Origin: an uncultured Tateyamaria sp.
GTDB lineage: Bacteria; Pseudomonadota; Alphaproteobacteria; Rhodobacterales; Rhodobacteraceae
Assembly: GCA_947501275.1 (NCBI GenBank)
Contig: CANMVD010000006.1
Location: 113,028-177,027 of the forward strand
Direction of reading: 5' to 3'
Length of the DNA stretch: 64,000 nt
The position numbers were made by a program, and so were the translations under genes. The stretch's first letter is position 1; every line of letters begins with the position of its first letter. The notes under the pieces were generated by a model. It was not told the origin of the DNA, did not search any database, and was given only the letters and a program-made list of their open reading frames with translations. Positions 8,523 through 18,241 of the stretch are shown piece by piece.

Positions 8523-9700
8523 AGGGCCGCAAGCTCCCCTTCCAATGCGGCCAGATCATCGAGCGTATTGGCCGGCGAAAACTGATCCAGATAGGGCAGC
8601 GCCGCCGCCATACCTGCTGCCACGGGCGCATAGTCGCGCCACCCCTTGAGCGGGTTGAGCCACACAATCCGGCAGCCGCGTTTTCGCAGCTTGGCCAAGG
8701 CAGCGCTGATATGGTCGGGCGGCGCAGTGTCATACCCGTCAGACAGGATCAGCACCACGCTGCGTCCATCAACAAAGCGTTTGGCGTAGGTGTCAGCGAA
8801 CAGTCCCAGTGATGGTCCGATCCGGGACCCGCCACCAAATCCGTCTGCCATCAAGGACATGCGCCCGATCGCGCGCATCGTGTCCTTGTCGCGCAAGGCT
8901 TCGGTGATGCGCACAAGACGGGTGTGAAACAGATAGGCATCCGCTGCCGCATCGGCCCGCATCAACCCAGCCAGAAAGGCCAGAAAGATCTGCGCATAAA
9001 CGGTCATCGAGCCCGACACGTCACACAGCGCCACGATCTTGCGGGTGCGATCCGGGCGGCGCTTGCACATCAGGCGCACGGGCTCTCCGCCGGTGGCAAG
9101 ACTGGCACGGATGATCTTGCGAAAATGCAGGTGCGTTCCCTTGCGTGCCGCACGCCGACGGCGCGAACGACGGTCGCGCAGGGCCGCCCCCAGACGGCGG
9201 GCTACATCTTCCGCCTCTGCTATGTCTTCGGGGCGCACCAGATCCCGCAGGTCTTTGCGCGACAGGTTGCGCACATCCGTTGCAATCAGCTTGCCGGTGC
9301 CATCGCTGTCGGCCTCTCCTTCACCGCCGTCCGGTGCGGTGGCAGTGCCCGAAGTGCTGGCCTGCTGACCTTTGGCATCGCGCGATGAGTGCACATCATC
9401 GCTGATGGTCGTGGATTTGGTTGGCACGATCTTGGATTTGACGCGGCCTGCATCCATCCAATAGCTGTCAAAAAGCGCGTCGAAGCGGTCCGCCTCTTCC
9501 TTGCAGCCCGTGCAAATGGCGCGCAACGCGCCCCGGCATTGCTGCGCAGAAGTTGGGTTGACTTCGCACAAGGCGAACAGCGCCAGTTCGACTTCGCTCA
9601 CACCAAGGCGCAAGCCGTTGCTGCGCAAATGTGCCACGAACCCACTCATGCGTGCGGCAGGCCCCGGATCACGCCCGGCAAAGCGCGTCACCCGGCTCAT
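8519..9700 (-). CDS. coxE: CoxE, von Willebrand factor A domain protein
   Basis: A 393-aa CoxE-like protein. The C-terminal VWA domain has a MIDAS DxSxS site (ALCDVSGSM) and ILSDGYDTAPPDHI. The middle (about 120-200) is acidic then arginine-rich (RRLGAALRDRRSRRRRAARKG). CoxE works with the AAA+ ATPase CoxD to build the CuSMoO2 active site of CO dehydrogenase. It overlaps coxD (4 bp) and coxF (4 bp), so the three are translationally coupled. Confidence 0.9.
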   Translation of the reverse strand: MSRVTRFAGRDPGPAARMSGFVAHLRSNGLRLGVSEVELALFALCEVNPTSAQQCRGALRAICTGCKEEADRFDALFDSYWMDAGRVKSKIVPTKSTTISDDVHSSRDAKGQQASTSGTATAPDGGEGEADSDGTGKLIATDVRNLSRKDLRDLVRPEDIAEAEDVARRLGAALRDRRSRRRRAARKGTHLHFRKIIRASLATGGEPVRLMCKRRPDRTRKIVALCDVSGSMTVYAQIFLAFLAGLMRADAAADAYLFHTRLVRITEALRDKDTMRAIGRMSLMADGFGGGSRIGPSLGLFADTYAKRFVDGRSVVLILSDGYDTAPPDHISAALAKLRKRGCRIVWLNPLKGWRDYAPVAAGMAAALPYLDQFSPANTLDDLAALEGELAAL

Positions 9701-10572
9701 GCGGCCCGCCCCGCGATGCGGCCCGCCATTTCGCGCGTGATCTGCGCCTGGTCGGCTTGTGTCTTCAACAGCGTGCTGAGCGTTGCCTGCAACACATCCG
9801 GATCATCTGTGAGGTCTGCAATACCAAGACCCATGAGTGCCGCGGCAAAATCCAGCATCTCTGCAACGCCAGGGGTCTTTTCCAATTCTTCCTCGCGCAG
9901 CTTTTGAACAAAGCCGACGATTTGCGCGCCCAAGCGGGCCTCGATCTGCGGACAGCGAGCCGTTAGGATGGCCAATTCCGTCACGCGATCCGGGTAGTCG
10001 ACATAGGTGTAAAGACAGCGCCGACGCAACGCATCCGACAGATCCCGTGTGCCGTTGGAGGTCAGGATCACGATGGGGCGGGTGGTGGCAGTGATCGTCC
10101 CGAGTTCAGGGATCGACACCTGATAGTCCGACAGAATTTCCAGCAGATAGGCCTCAAATTCCTCATCCGCACGGTCGATCTCGTCAATCAGCAGGACCGG
10201 AGGGACATCCTGCGTGATCGCCGCAAGAAGTGGACGTTCCAGCAGAAACTCACGGGAAAAGATGCGGTCTTCCACCGCCTTACCGGTCTCGCCGTCTTCG
10301 GCTGCGGCCCGGATTGTCAGCAACTGGCGCTGGTAGTTCCATTCATAGATGGCTTGCGCGGCATCCAACCCTTCGTAGCATTGCAAACGGATCAGGGTTG
10401 TGTCGCGCACCTGCGACAGCGTGCGGGCCACTTCGGTCTTGCCGACACCCGCGGCACCCTCCAGCAACAAAGGGCGGCCAAGAGTCAGGGCCAGATGAAG
10501 CGCCACGGCAAGGTCGTCGGATGCGACATAGCCTTGCTGTGACAGGCGGGTTTGGAGGTCAGACCAGATCAT
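9697..10572 (-). CDS. coxD: CoxD, MoxR-type AAA+ ATPase
   Basis: A 291-aa MoxR-family ATPase. Walker A is GAAGVGKTE, Walker B VLLIDEIDRAD, and the sensor region reads RPIVILTSNGTRDLSDALRRRCLY. In Oligotropha CoxD is the chaperone ATPase needed to assemble sulfur and copper onto the Mo centre of CoxL. I set the start at 10572 (MIWSDLQTRL); a longer reading from 10602 would begin inside a perfect 20-bp palindrome and looks artificial. Coupled to coxE by overlap. Confidence 0.9.
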   Translation of the reverse strand: MIWSDLQTRLSQQGYVASDDLAVALHLALTLGRPLLLEGAAGVGKTEVARTLSQVRDTTLIRLQCYEGLDAAQAIYEWNYQRQLLTIRAAAEDGETGKAVEDRIFSREFLLERPLLAAITQDVPPVLLIDEIDRADEEFEAYLLEILSDYQVSIPELGTITATTRPIVILTSNGTRDLSDALRRRCLYTYVDYPDRVTELAILTARCPQIEARLGAQIVGFVQKLREEELEKTPGVAEMLDFAAALMGLGIADLTDDPDVLQATLSTLLKTQADQAQITREMAGRIAGRAA

Positions 10573-10583
10573 GCTGTACGGAA

Positions 10584-10603
10584 GGTGGGCAATATTGCCC
10601 ACC
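10584..10603. repeat. Perfect 20-bp palindrome in the coxL-coxD gap
   Basis: GGTGGGCAATATTGCCCACC is its own reverse complement and sits between the coxL stop (10615) and the coxD start (10572). I recall very similar GTGGGCAAT...ATTGCCCAC palindromes scattered in proteobacterial intergenic DNA, so it may be a copy of a repetitive extragenic palindrome. It could also act as a hairpin that tunes coxDEFG expression below coxMSL. No T-tract follows, so it is not a classical terminator. Confidence 0.6.
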
Positions 10604-10614
10604 CTACTTTCCCT

Positions 10615-13041
10615 TTAGCCGTGCAGGCCAAGATCATTGGCCGTCTTCCAGATACGCCAGTGATCATGGGGCATGTTGGTATGCGTGTTGCCGAACGGGC
10701 GGAACGCATCCTGCACCGCATTGGAAAAACACGGCACGCCGCCGACATGCGGGCTTTCGCCCACGCCCTTGGCCCCGATGGGATGATGGGGCGACGGGGT
10801 CACGGTGAAATCCGTCTCGTAATTGGGCACTTCCCACGCTGTGGGCAGGAAGAAGTCCATCAACGTGCCCGTCTTGCAATTGCCCATGTCGTCATAGGCG
10901 ATCTCCTGCCCCAGGGCGACAGCCAGCGCTTCGGTCAGACCGCCATGCACCTGTCCTTCGATGATCATCGGATTGATGCGCGTGCCGCAATCATCCAGCG
11001 CATAGAAGCGGCGAATTTCCGGCACGCCCGTATCCACGTCAATGTCCATCACGCAGACATAGGCCCCAAAGGGATAGGTCATGTTGGGCGGATCATAATA
11101 GCTGACCGCCTCCAACCCCGGCTCGATTCCCGGGATTGCCTGATTGTAGGCGGCAAAAGCAATCTCCTTCATCGTCTTGAACTGCTCAGGTGCACCCTTG
11201 ACCACAAACCGATCCACATCGAATTCGACGTCATTGTCGTGGACTTCAAGCAGATAGGCCGCAATCATCTGCGCCTTGGCGCGGATCTTGCGACCGGCCA
11301 TTGCCGTGGCAGCCCCGGCCACCGGGGTCGACCGTGACCCATAGGTGCCCAAACCATAAGGAGCGGTATCCGTATCCCCCTCCTCGATGGTGATGCTGTC
11401 GGCAGGCAGTCCAATCTCCGAGGCCAGAATTTGGGCAAATGTGGTGGCATGGCCCTGACCCTGAGAAATTGTGCCCAACCGGGCAATGGCCGATCCTGTC
11501 GGGTGGATGCGGATCTCGCAGCTGTCAAACATGCCCAGCCCGAGAATATCGCAATTCTTGACCGGACCCGCCCCGACAATCTCTGTAAAGAAGCTCAGAC
11601 CGATGCCCATCAATTTGCGGGTTTTGCCAGCCTTGAAGGCTTCGACCCGCTGGGCCTGTTCGGCACGCAAACCGTCATAGTCAACAGCCTTCAGCGCCTT
11701 GTCCCACGCGGTATGATAATCTCCGCTGTCATATTCCCAACCCAAGGCCGCCGTGTAAGGAAACTGTTCCTTGCGGATAAAGTTGATCCGGCGCAGTTCC
11801 GCCGCATCCATGTTCAGCTTGATGGCCAACACCTCGATCATCCGTTCGATGAAATAGACGGCCTCGGTCACACGGAAGGAACAGCGATAGCTGACACCGC
11901 CCGGCGCCTTGTTGGTATAGACACCGTCAACCTCAAGAAAGGCCGTCGGGATGTCATAGGACCCGGTGCAGATGTTCATGAAACCAGCCGGGAATTTGGT
12001 CGGATCGGCACAGGCGTCAAAGCCGCCGTGATCCGCCGTCACATGGCATTGCAGCCCGGTGATCTTACCCTCTTTGGTAGCCGCAATTTTGCCGGTCATG
12101 TGATAGTCGCGGGCAAAGGCGGTGGTCATCAAATTGTCCATCCGGTCTTCGATCCACTTGACCGGCTTGCCCGTTACGATGGAGGCAACAACCGAACAGA
12201 CGTAGCCCGGATAGGCCCCGACCTTGTTGCCAAAACCACCGCCAATGTCTGGTGAAATCACGCGGATATTGTGTTCTTCAATGCCCGAGATAAGGGACAC
12301 AACCGTGCGGATCGCATGCGGGGCCTGAAATGTGCCCCACAGCGTCAGCTTGCCGTTGACCTTGTCCATGGACGCCACACAGCCGCAGGTTTCCAGCGGG
12401 CACGGATGCGTGCGGTGGTAATACATGGATTCTTCGGCCACGACCTCGGCTTCGTTGATCACCTGCTCGGTCGGCTCCTTGTCGCCAGCCTCCCATGTGA
12501 AAATATGGTTGGGATGTTTGCGCGGTCCATGCGCGCCGTCGGGAATAGAACCATCCTCTGCGACCAGATCCTCGCGCAACACCACATCCGATTGCAGCGC
12601 CTCAAACGGATCGACGATTACGGGCAGTTCTTCGTACTCCACCTCGACCAGTTCGATCCCATCGGCAGCGGCAAAACGATCTTCGGCAACCACAAAGGCA
12701 ACTTCCTGCCCCTGAAACAGCACCTTTCCATCGGCCAGCACCATCTGCTTGTCGCCAGCAAGGGTTGGCATCCAGTGCAGGCCTAAAGGCTCCAAATCCG
12801 CCGCCGTCAAGACAGCCAACACGCCGGGCACCTTCAGGGCCTCCTCGGTGTTGATGCTGACAATTCGGGCATGGGCATAAGGCGTGCGCACAAAGTCGCC
12901 AAACAACATGCCATCCAGTTTCAGATCATCGACATAGTTGCCCTTGCCTTGGGTGAAGCGGGCATCCTCGACACGCTTGCGCGAGCAGCCCATGCCCTTG
13001 AGATTGTCGACACGTTCCTCGCGAGTGATTTCGTCTTTCAT
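10615..13041 (-). CDS. coxL: Aerobic carbon monoxide dehydrogenase large subunit, form I
   Basis: An 808-aa molybdopterin subunit of the xanthine oxidase family. Residues 384-390 read SYRCSFR with Cys387 as the Cu ligand, which fits the form I motif AYxCSFR apart from Ser for the first Ala; form II enzymes have AYRGAGR instead. The C-terminal [10 protein letters not shown] holds the conserved active-site Glu. Length and numbering match the Oligotropha enzyme (Cys388). The ATGA overlap with coxS fixes the start at 13041. It oxidises CO to CO2 with CoxM and CoxS, feeding the respiratory chain. Confidence 0.95.
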   Translation of the reverse strand: MKDEITREERVDNLKGMGCSRKRVEDARFTQGKGNYVDDLKLDGMLFGDFVRTPYAHARIVSINTEEALKVPGVLAVLTAADLEPLGLHWMPTLAGDKQMVLADGKVLFQGQEVAFVVAEDRFAAADGIELVEVEYEELPVIVDPFEALQSDVVLREDLVAEDGSIPDGAHGPRKHPNHIFTWEAGDKEPTEQVINEAEVVAEESMYYHRTHPCPLETCGCVASMDKVNGKLTLWGTFQAPHAIRTVVSLISGIEEHNIRVISPDIGGGFGNKVGAYPGYVCSVVASIVTGKPVKWIEDRMDNLMTTAFARDYHMTGKIAATKEGKITGLQCHVTADHGGFDACADPTKFPAGFMNICTGSYDIPTAFLEVDGVYTNKAPGGVSYRCSFRVTEAVYFIERMIEVLAIKLNMDAAELRRINFIRKEQFPYTAALGWEYDSGDYHTAWDKALKAVDYDGLRAEQAQRVEAFKAGKTRKLMGIGLSFFTEIVGAGPVKNCDILGLGMFDSCEIRIHPTGSAIARLGTISQGQGHATTFAQILASEIGLPADSITIEEGDTDTAPYGLGTYGSRSTPVAGAATAMAGRKIRAKAQMIAAYLLEVHDNDVEFDVDRFVVKGAPEQFKTMKEIAFAAYNQAIPGIEPGLEAVSYYDPPNMTYPFGAYVCVMDIDVDTGVPEIRRFYALDDCGTRINPMIIEGQVHGGLTEALAVALGQEIAYDDMGNCKTGTLMDFFLPTAWEVPNYETDFTVTPSPHHPIGAKGVGESPHVGGVPCFSNAVQDAFRPFGNTHTNMPHDHWRIWKTANDLGLHG

Positions 13042-13532
13042 TCTGCTGCCTCCTGTGCGGCATTCATTTCCGCAGCCGCGGCCTGAATGGACTTCACAAT
13101 GTTCTGGTAGCCCGTGCACCGGCAGATATTGCCCGCCATGCCAAAGCGGATCTCCTCTTCGGTTGGGTTCGGGATTTCCTCAAGCAGCTTGGTCGCCCGG
13201 GTGATCATACCCGGCGTGCAATAGCCGCACTGAAGCCCGTGATGTTCCTTGAACGCCTCTTGCAGTGGATGCAGATTGTCCGGCCCGCCAATACCTTCGA
13301 TGGTCGTGATCTCGGCCCCTTCGGCTTGCGCTGCAAACATGGTGCAGGATTTGACCGACTTGCCGTTGAGTGTCACCGTGCAGGCTCCGCAGTGGGAGGT
13401 TTCACAACCGATATGCGGGCCAGTGATGTTTAGGCGCTCGCGCAGAGTATAAATCAGCAATTCACGCGGTTCGGCCAGAAATTCCTCTTCCTTGCCATTC
13501 ACGTTGAGTGTGATGTGCATTTTCTTTGGCAT
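13038..13532 (-). CDS. coxS: CO dehydrogenase small subunit (two [2Fe-2S] clusters)
   Basis: A 164-aa iron-sulfur subunit. The N-terminal plant-type ferredoxin cluster ligands are in [13 protein letters not shown] plus a later Cys (KSCTMF). The C-terminal helical [2Fe-2S] cluster is held by [10 protein letters not shown] and [10 protein letters not shown]. It passes electrons from the Mo centre of CoxL to FAD in CoxM. It starts 14 bp after coxM and overlaps coxL by ATGA. Confidence 0.95.
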   Translation of the reverse strand: MPKKMHITLNVNGKEEEFLAEPRELLIYTLRERLNITGPHIGCETSHCGACTVTLNGKSVKSCTMFAAQAEGAEITTIEGIGGPDNLHPLQEAFKEHHGLQCGYCTPGMITRATKLLEEIPNPTEEEIRFGMAGNICRCTGYQNIVKSIQAAAAEMNAAQEAAE

Positions 13533-13546
13533 GATATCCCTCTCCC

Positions 13547-14401
13547 TTATGCGCGCGACCAGGCGCGCTCGATGGCGCGGCGCAGGATGACGCCCGCCAC
13601 GTGTCTTTTGAATGCGACGGGGCCGCGATTGTCCTCGGTGGGGTCGATGTCGCCCAACATGGCGGCACTCGCCGCTGTCAGAGCCCCATCATCCAACGCG
13701 GTGCCGACAAGGGCAGCTCCGGCGGCTTCGGAAAAGATCGGCGTGTCGCTGAGGTTGGTCATTGCGATGCTGGCGCTGGTGCATGTGTCACCCTCGCGGG
13801 TGATCTGAACAGCCGCCGCCGCTGTGGCGTAGTCACCAATTTTGCGCTTTTGCTTTTCGTAAGCGTAACCGCCCGTAGGTGCCGCAAGACTGACCGCCGT
13901 CAGCACCTCATCGTCCTCACGCGCGGTCATATACGCCGCCTCGTAAAAATCGCGCGCTGGCACATCGCGCGATCCGTCTGCCCCAACAAGGGTGAACGTC
14001 GCATCCAGACATTGCATCAATCCCGGCATGTCATTGCCCGGATCTCCATTGGCCACATTGCCCCCCACAGTGCCCATGTAACGCACCTGGGGGTCGGCGA
14101 TCTGCAAGGCTGCTTCACGCAGGATCGGTGCCGCTGCTGCCAACGCCTCATGGTCGATAATATCGGATTGGGTCACCATCGCGCCGATGCGGATACCGTC
14201 CGCACCGACCGAGATTTCGGACATACCGCCCACATCCTGCAAATCGATCAGATGCGGCACATCCGCCATGCGCAGCTTCATCATCGGGATCAGGCTGTGC
14301 CCGCCCGCCATTACGCGCGCATCGTCTCCATGCTCCTCAAGCAGAGACAACACACCCGCCATATCCTTTGGTCGATAATACTCGAATGCCGCTGGAATCA
14401 T
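13547..14401 (-). CDS. coxM: CO dehydrogenase medium, FAD-binding subunit
   Basis: A 284-aa flavoprotein subunit. FAD-binding signatures [14 protein letters not shown] and [17 protein letters not shown] are both present, as in CoxM/CutM and the xanthine dehydrogenase FAD domain. Start at 14401 ([14 protein letters not shown]) has GGGGAGGAGAG just upstream; the longer frame adds 18 residues without support. It is the first structural gene of coxMSLDEFG. Electrons move on from its FAD to the quinone pool. Confidence 0.94.
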   Translation of the reverse strand: MIPAAFEYYRPKDMAGVLSLLEEHGDDARVMAGGHSLIPMMKLRMADVPHLIDLQDVGGMSEISVGADGIRIGAMVTQSDIIDHEALAAAAPILREAALQIADPQVRYMGTVGGNVANGDPGNDMPGLMQCLDATFTLVGADGSRDVPARDFYEAAYMTAREDDEVLTAVSLAAPTGGYAYEKQKRKIGDYATAAAAVQITREGDTCTSASIAMTNLSDTPIFSEAAGAALVGTALDDGALTAASAAMLGDIDPTEDNRGPVAFKRHVAGVILRRAIERAWSRA

Positions 14402-14471
14402 CGGCTCTCCTCCCCTGGCGCTGATGCTCATTTTGGGAGGAAGTCCTGCATACACCCGTATGCCGCGGCTT

Positions 14472-14492
14472 GTGAAAACGCATGAAAAACGG
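14472..14492 (-). promoter_or_regulatory. Tandem CGTTTT repeats upstream of coxM, candidate CoxC/LytTR site
   Basis: On the minus strand the 112-bp coxC-coxM gap holds two CGTTTT units, CGTTTTTCATG followed directly by CGTTTTCACAA, an 11-bp period. LytTR regulators bind paired direct repeats with about one helical turn spacing, and coxC lies next door. The link is inference; the units do not closely match a published LytTR consensus. Confidence 0.3.
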
Positions 14493-14513
14493 GGCTATTG
14501 CACGAAATGCGCT

Positions 14514-15707
14514 CTAACCCGCACGAATTGCGCCTGTTGGACTCCGCAGGGCGTCCTGGATTTCCTTGAGCTTGGAACGGCTCACCGGGACAGGCGGCAA
14601 ATCTTCGCCATCAAACAGGCAACGGCCCTTGTCCTTGGTGCGCTCGAACCGGGCCACCTGAGACGGATTGACGAGGTAACTGCGGTGGGTCTGCAAAAAC
14701 CCGAAAGGCAGCAACCTCTTGGTCGCCTCCGTTATGGGCCAGACACAGAACAGCCGATCATCGCGGGTGTAGATCTGGGTGTAGTGCCCGTCCGCACGCA
14801 ACAACATCACATCCGAGGGTGATACAAACACCTTGCCACCATCACGCTCGCACGGGATCTGCAAGCCTGCCGACACAGGCATGGCAACCGACAGATCCGG
14901 GGGCAGTTTTTGCGCCTCAGTCGGGGCAACAAGGTAAGTGATGCCAACCCACAGGAACGCCCCGAAAATCACAAAGCTCGAGATGATGACGCCAATGGCC
15001 AACACTTCGTTGCTCATGCGCGGACCAAATTCGACACCGTGTGGCACAGCCACAAAATTCGTCTCGGCCACCGCCAAAAAGTGAACGGAACATACCGCCC
15101 CGGCAAAGCACAACGTGCCAAGAACAATATTGCGGTTGGTGCGATGGCCGTAGGCCGCCCATATGGCCAAAACACACAACGCGATGGCGACCAACGAGGA
15201 CATGAGCACGCCGCCGGTCGTATAGATGGCGCGACACAGTTCAAGCCCCGCCATGCCGATGTAGTGCATCACCAGAATGCCGACGCCTACAAGAGCACCC
15301 GCCAGGCTGATCACTACGGGCGTGCGTTGCGTGAAGTGAAGAAGGATCAACGCAGCCCCCACAATCAGGATCGCGATCAGCGCCGACATCAAGGTTATCG
15401 CGGAGTCGTAATAAAACAGCACTGGCAGTTGCAGCCCCAGCATCGCAACGAAATGCATCGACCAGATGCCGCCACCCAACGCGACAGACGCCAGCGCAAC
15501 TGACATCGTCTTTTGCTGGACAGTCTTGTCAGACAGATTGCGGGTCAATGACAGCCCAGTGAACCCCGCGACCAAGGCGATCAGGCAGGACATCCCCAGC
15601 AGGAAGGCATTATGACTAAAATCCAGCGACTCCATCGCGTCGAAAATGCCCAATAACGGAGCACTTGGCAAATCAACACCACGAGGCGGCCCCGCATTAA
15701 ACGCCAC
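14514..15707 (-). CDS. coxC: CoxC-type regulator: MHYT membrane sensor fused to LytTR DNA-binding domain
   Basis: A 397-aa one-component regulator. The N-terminal half has seven hydrophobic segments with MHYT-type motifs MHFVAMLG, MHYIGMAG and VHFLAVAE, thought to bind copper and sense diatomic gases. The C-terminal 100 residues are a LytTR domain (VMLLRADGHYTQIYT...FLQTHRSYLVNP). CoxC of Oligotropha has the same fusion and lies beside coxM. Start is uncertain: GTG at 15707 touches the upstream TetR stop; ATG at 15635 (MESLDFSHN) is the alternative. Confidence 0.85.
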   Translation of the reverse strand: MAFNAGPPRGVDLPSAPLLGIFDAMESLDFSHNAFLLGMSCLIALVAGFTGLSLTRNLSDKTVQQKTMSVALASVALGGGIWSMHFVAMLGLQLPVLFYYDSAITLMSALIAILIVGAALILLHFTQRTPVVISLAGALVGVGILVMHYIGMAGLELCRAIYTTGGVLMSSLVAIALCVLAIWAAYGHRTNRNIVLGTLCFAGAVCSVHFLAVAETNFVAVPHGVEFGPRMSNEVLAIGVIISSFVIFGAFLWVGITYLVAPTEAQKLPPDLSVAMPVSAGLQIPCERDGGKVFVSPSDVMLLRADGHYTQIYTRDDRLFCVWPITEATKRLLPFGFLQTHRSYLVNPSQVARFERTKDKGRCLFDGEDLPPVPVSRSKLKEIQDALRSPTGAIRAG

Positions 15708-16379
15708 CTAGGCGAGGCCCATATCCTCAACATCGCGCAAGAACGCAGCAACGGCACCGGGTTCTGGGTCCTGACCCGTAAAGCCGCGAATGTAGGGGCC
15801 CAAACGTGACATCCGTGTTGCAATGTCTTCGCGCACCTCAAGAGCATGATAGCCAAGTTGCATGAAATACAGGATGCGCGCACGGGCATCGGCGTCAACA
15901 GGGTCGTAGCCATGACGCGAGAAACAGGTTGTCACGGCAGCAATGCGGTCTTGGTCTGCACGATCCAAACGGCCCCGTATTGCCGGGTCCCGACGCGACC
16001 ACTCGCGTATGGCAAAATCCAGACCGTGATCAAATTTGGTCTGATCTACAAAGCAGCGAAAAAAGTTGCATGTTGCCTCTGTGATGCTGGCAGATGGCAA
16101 TTGGCAATGGGCCACGATCTGTTCGGTGTTGCGTTCTTCCCACTCATCCAGCAACGCATTTTGTAGATCCGCACGGTTCTTGAAATACCAATAGAAACTG
16201 GACCGCGACACGCCCATCCGATTGGCAAGCACGAGGATCTTCACCTCTGCAACTCCGTCATTGACCAGCACGTCCCGTGCCATGTTCAACCAATCCTGAC
16301 GGGTAACTTTGACATGACCAATAAGCGGATCCTTTCCCGGATCGTCGCGGTGCAAGACTGGAGAAGAACGACTTGGCAT
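15708..16379 (-). CDS. TetR-family transcriptional regulator
   Basis: A 223-aa TetR-type protein. The helix-turn-helix lies at about residues 27-70 (VAEVKILVLANRMGVSRSSFYWYFKNR), preceded by a polar tail. The ligand domain is not recognised. It starts only 3 bp after the mttB-family gene stop, so it is probably co-transcribed and regulates that gene. A TAGACA/TGTCTA inverted repeat upstream of mttB is the likely operator. Confidence 0.85.
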   Translation of the reverse strand: MPSRSSPVLHRDDPGKDPLIGHVKVTRQDWLNMARDVLVNDGVAEVKILVLANRMGVSRSSFYWYFKNRADLQNALLDEWEERNTEQIVAHCQLPSASITEATCNFFRCFVDQTKFDHGLDFAIREWSRRDPAIRGRLDRADQDRIAAVTTCFSRHGYDPVDADARARILYFMQLGYHALEVREDIATRMSRLGPYIRGFTGQDPEPGAVAAFLRDVEDMGLA

Positions 16380-16382
16380 CAG

Positions 16383-17924
16383 TTAACTCTCTGGCAATGC
16401 GCCACCTTGGGCCGTGCGCCTGGCAATGAACGCCTCAAGCGTCTCAAGTCTTGCGTCATCAACAGTCACGGCGGCATCTTGCTCTACAATCTGTTGCCAC
16501 ACATCCGTAGCACGTGATGTGGCATCTCGCGCGCCGCGTTCAGTCCATGTGCCGAAATTGGCGTAGTCATGCACGACAGGTTCATAGAATTCGGTGTTGT
16601 AGCGGGCCATTGTCTGTGGCGCGGCAAAGAAATGACCACTGGGATCGACATGAGACAACGCGGTGTCAAACCCGATCTCATCGGGACCGGCTTGCGCCCC
16701 TGCACAAATCTCCGCAATCATGTTCAGCACTTCGACATCCGTGATGATCTTTTCATAAGAAACGGACAATCCCCCTTCGAGCCAGCCCGCAGAATGGATC
16801 GTAACCGTTGCCCCTGCCATCAAACAGCCCCAAAGACCCATCTGATTTTCATTGGCAGCCTGCACGTCATTCACGTTCGACGCAGATCCGGCGGCACTGC
16901 GCCACGGCAGCCCGGTCATGCGCGCCATCTGCCCCGCCGCCAGTGACGCCTGATAATGCGCAGGCGTACCAAAGGCGGGCGCGCCCGACTTCATATCGAC
17001 GTTTGAAGTAAAAGTGCCATAACAGATCGGCGCGCCGGGGCGCACCAGCTGTGTCAGGGTGATGGCCGCAAGCGCCTCGGCATGGCTCAACGTGACCGCA
17101 CCTGCCACAGTGATCGGCGCCATGGCCCCCATCAGCGTAAAGGGCGTCACAATCGACATTTGCCCATGTTTGGCAAAGTCGATCAGCCCTTGGGCCATCG
17201 GGATGTCCAGCGTGCGCGGGCTGTTGGTGTTGATGATTGTGTAACAATGCGGATCGGATGCAAATTCGGCGTCAGACACGCCGCGGAAATCACGCAACAT
17301 CTCAAAACAATCCATGACCTGCGGCGTGCCGCGCGAGAACACAAAAGGAAACTTGTTGGACAGGGTCAATTGCGTTTTTGTCGTAAAATAGTGGCGCACG
17401 TTGGTGGCGACGTCCTGCGGCTCGACCGAGGGCGACAGCATTTGCAACACGTCAAAATGCTGGTTCAGTTTGGTATATTCCGCATAATCCTGCGCGGATC
17501 CGGGACGGCGCCCGCGCACCAGATCTGTGGCGTGTGGCGCCCCTGCCCCGGGTTGAAACATCAGCCGACCGAGCTCGAAGGTGAGGTCTTTTTCACGCAC
17601 CCCAGCCTTGCCTCGGATCGACTTTGGTGCGCTTTCCAGCGCAGCGGCCACCATATCCCGCCCGATGTAAACCATATCGTCCACCACACGGGCCCCACCC
17701 TTGCGGTAGACGTCTATCGCCTCGGGCAGCAGCACCTTGACGCCCAACTCTTCGAGCGTCCGGAGCGCCGTGTCATGCATCGCAGCCGCCTGATCGTCAG
17801 AAAAAACGGTCATGGCCGGAAACGGATTGCGCAAGTCGTGGTAGTTCACCTGCCGCTTTGATGTCTGGGCATCCGTGGCGGAACGTCTGCGTCGTCCGCG
17901 CGATTTTGGTGCTTCGGTGGTCAA
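16383..17924 (-). CDS. Trimethylamine methyltransferase MttB-superfamily protein (non-pyrrolysine)
   Basis: A 513-aa MttB-family corrinoid methyltransferase. Recognisable stretches are LEELGVKVLLPEAIDVYRKGGARV, GFDTALSHVDPSGHF and the alpha/beta barrel core (NTNSPRTLDIPMAQGL). There is no in-frame amber codon, so it belongs to the MtgB-like group lacking pyrrolysine, whose members use quaternary amines such as glycine betaine. Start set at TTG 17924, because AGGAGGG lies 6 bp upstream; the upstream reading to 17963 is less likely. No corrinoid protein gene is nearby. Confidence 0.85.
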   Translation of the reverse strand: MTTEAPKSRGRRRRSATDAQTSKRQVNYHDLRNPFPAMTVFSDDQAAAMHDTALRTLEELGVKVLLPEAIDVYRKGGARVVDDMVYIGRDMVAAALESAPKSIRGKAGVREKDLTFELGRLMFQPGAGAPHATDLVRGRRPGSAQDYAEYTKLNQHFDVLQMLSPSVEPQDVATNVRHYFTTKTQLTLSNKFPFVFSRGTPQVMDCFEMLRDFRGVSDAEFASDPHCYTIINTNSPRTLDIPMAQGLIDFAKHGQMSIVTPFTLMGAMAPITVAGAVTLSHAEALAAITLTQLVRPGAPICYGTFTSNVDMKSGAPAFGTPAHYQASLAAGQMARMTGLPWRSAAGSASNVNDVQAANENQMGLWGCLMAGATVTIHSAGWLEGGLSVSYEKIITDVEVLNMIAEICAGAQAGPDEIGFDTALSHVDPSGHFFAAPQTMARYNTEFYEPVVHDYANFGTWTERGARDATSRATDVWQQIVEQDAAVTVDDARLETLEAFIARRTAQGGALPES

Positions 17925-17963
17925 GGGCTGCCCTCCTGTGTGCTCTTGTATCTCAAGCAGCAA

Positions 17964-17979
17964 TAGACACTTCTGTCTA
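17964..17979. promoter_or_regulatory. Inverted repeat TAGACA-N4-TGTCTA, candidate TetR operator
   Basis: TAGACACTTCTGTCTA is a perfect 6-bp inverted repeat with a 4-bp spacer, 40 bp upstream of the MttB-family start codon. TetR dimers bind such sites, and the TetR gene is in the same transcription unit, which suggests autoregulation. The rest of the 317-bp gap to 18241 shows no gene. Confidence 0.55.
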
Positions 17980-18241
17980 GATCATGTGCCTTCCGGAAAA
18001 CCGTCTGAAAACGACCGATTGAAATTTCCTACTTTCTCAGTTGCAAGTCGATGCACTCTTCAACGAGTTCGTACGCTCGCACATCGTTGGGACCAGCCAA
18101 AAAAATGGTTTCAGCGCAAGCACGGCGCCGCTTTCCTCACAAAACGCTGTAACCACCGTTCTACACCACCACGTGCGACCCAAAGCAGACGTTCATTACA
18201 ACGGCGCCGATGGTTGCTTCACCCTTCGCGAGAACGCAGGA

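Noticed and set aside
14514..15707. GGDEF/EAL cyclic-di-GMP enzyme next to the MHYT domain
   Set aside because: MHYT often precedes GGDEF-EAL, but here the C-terminus is clearly LytTR.
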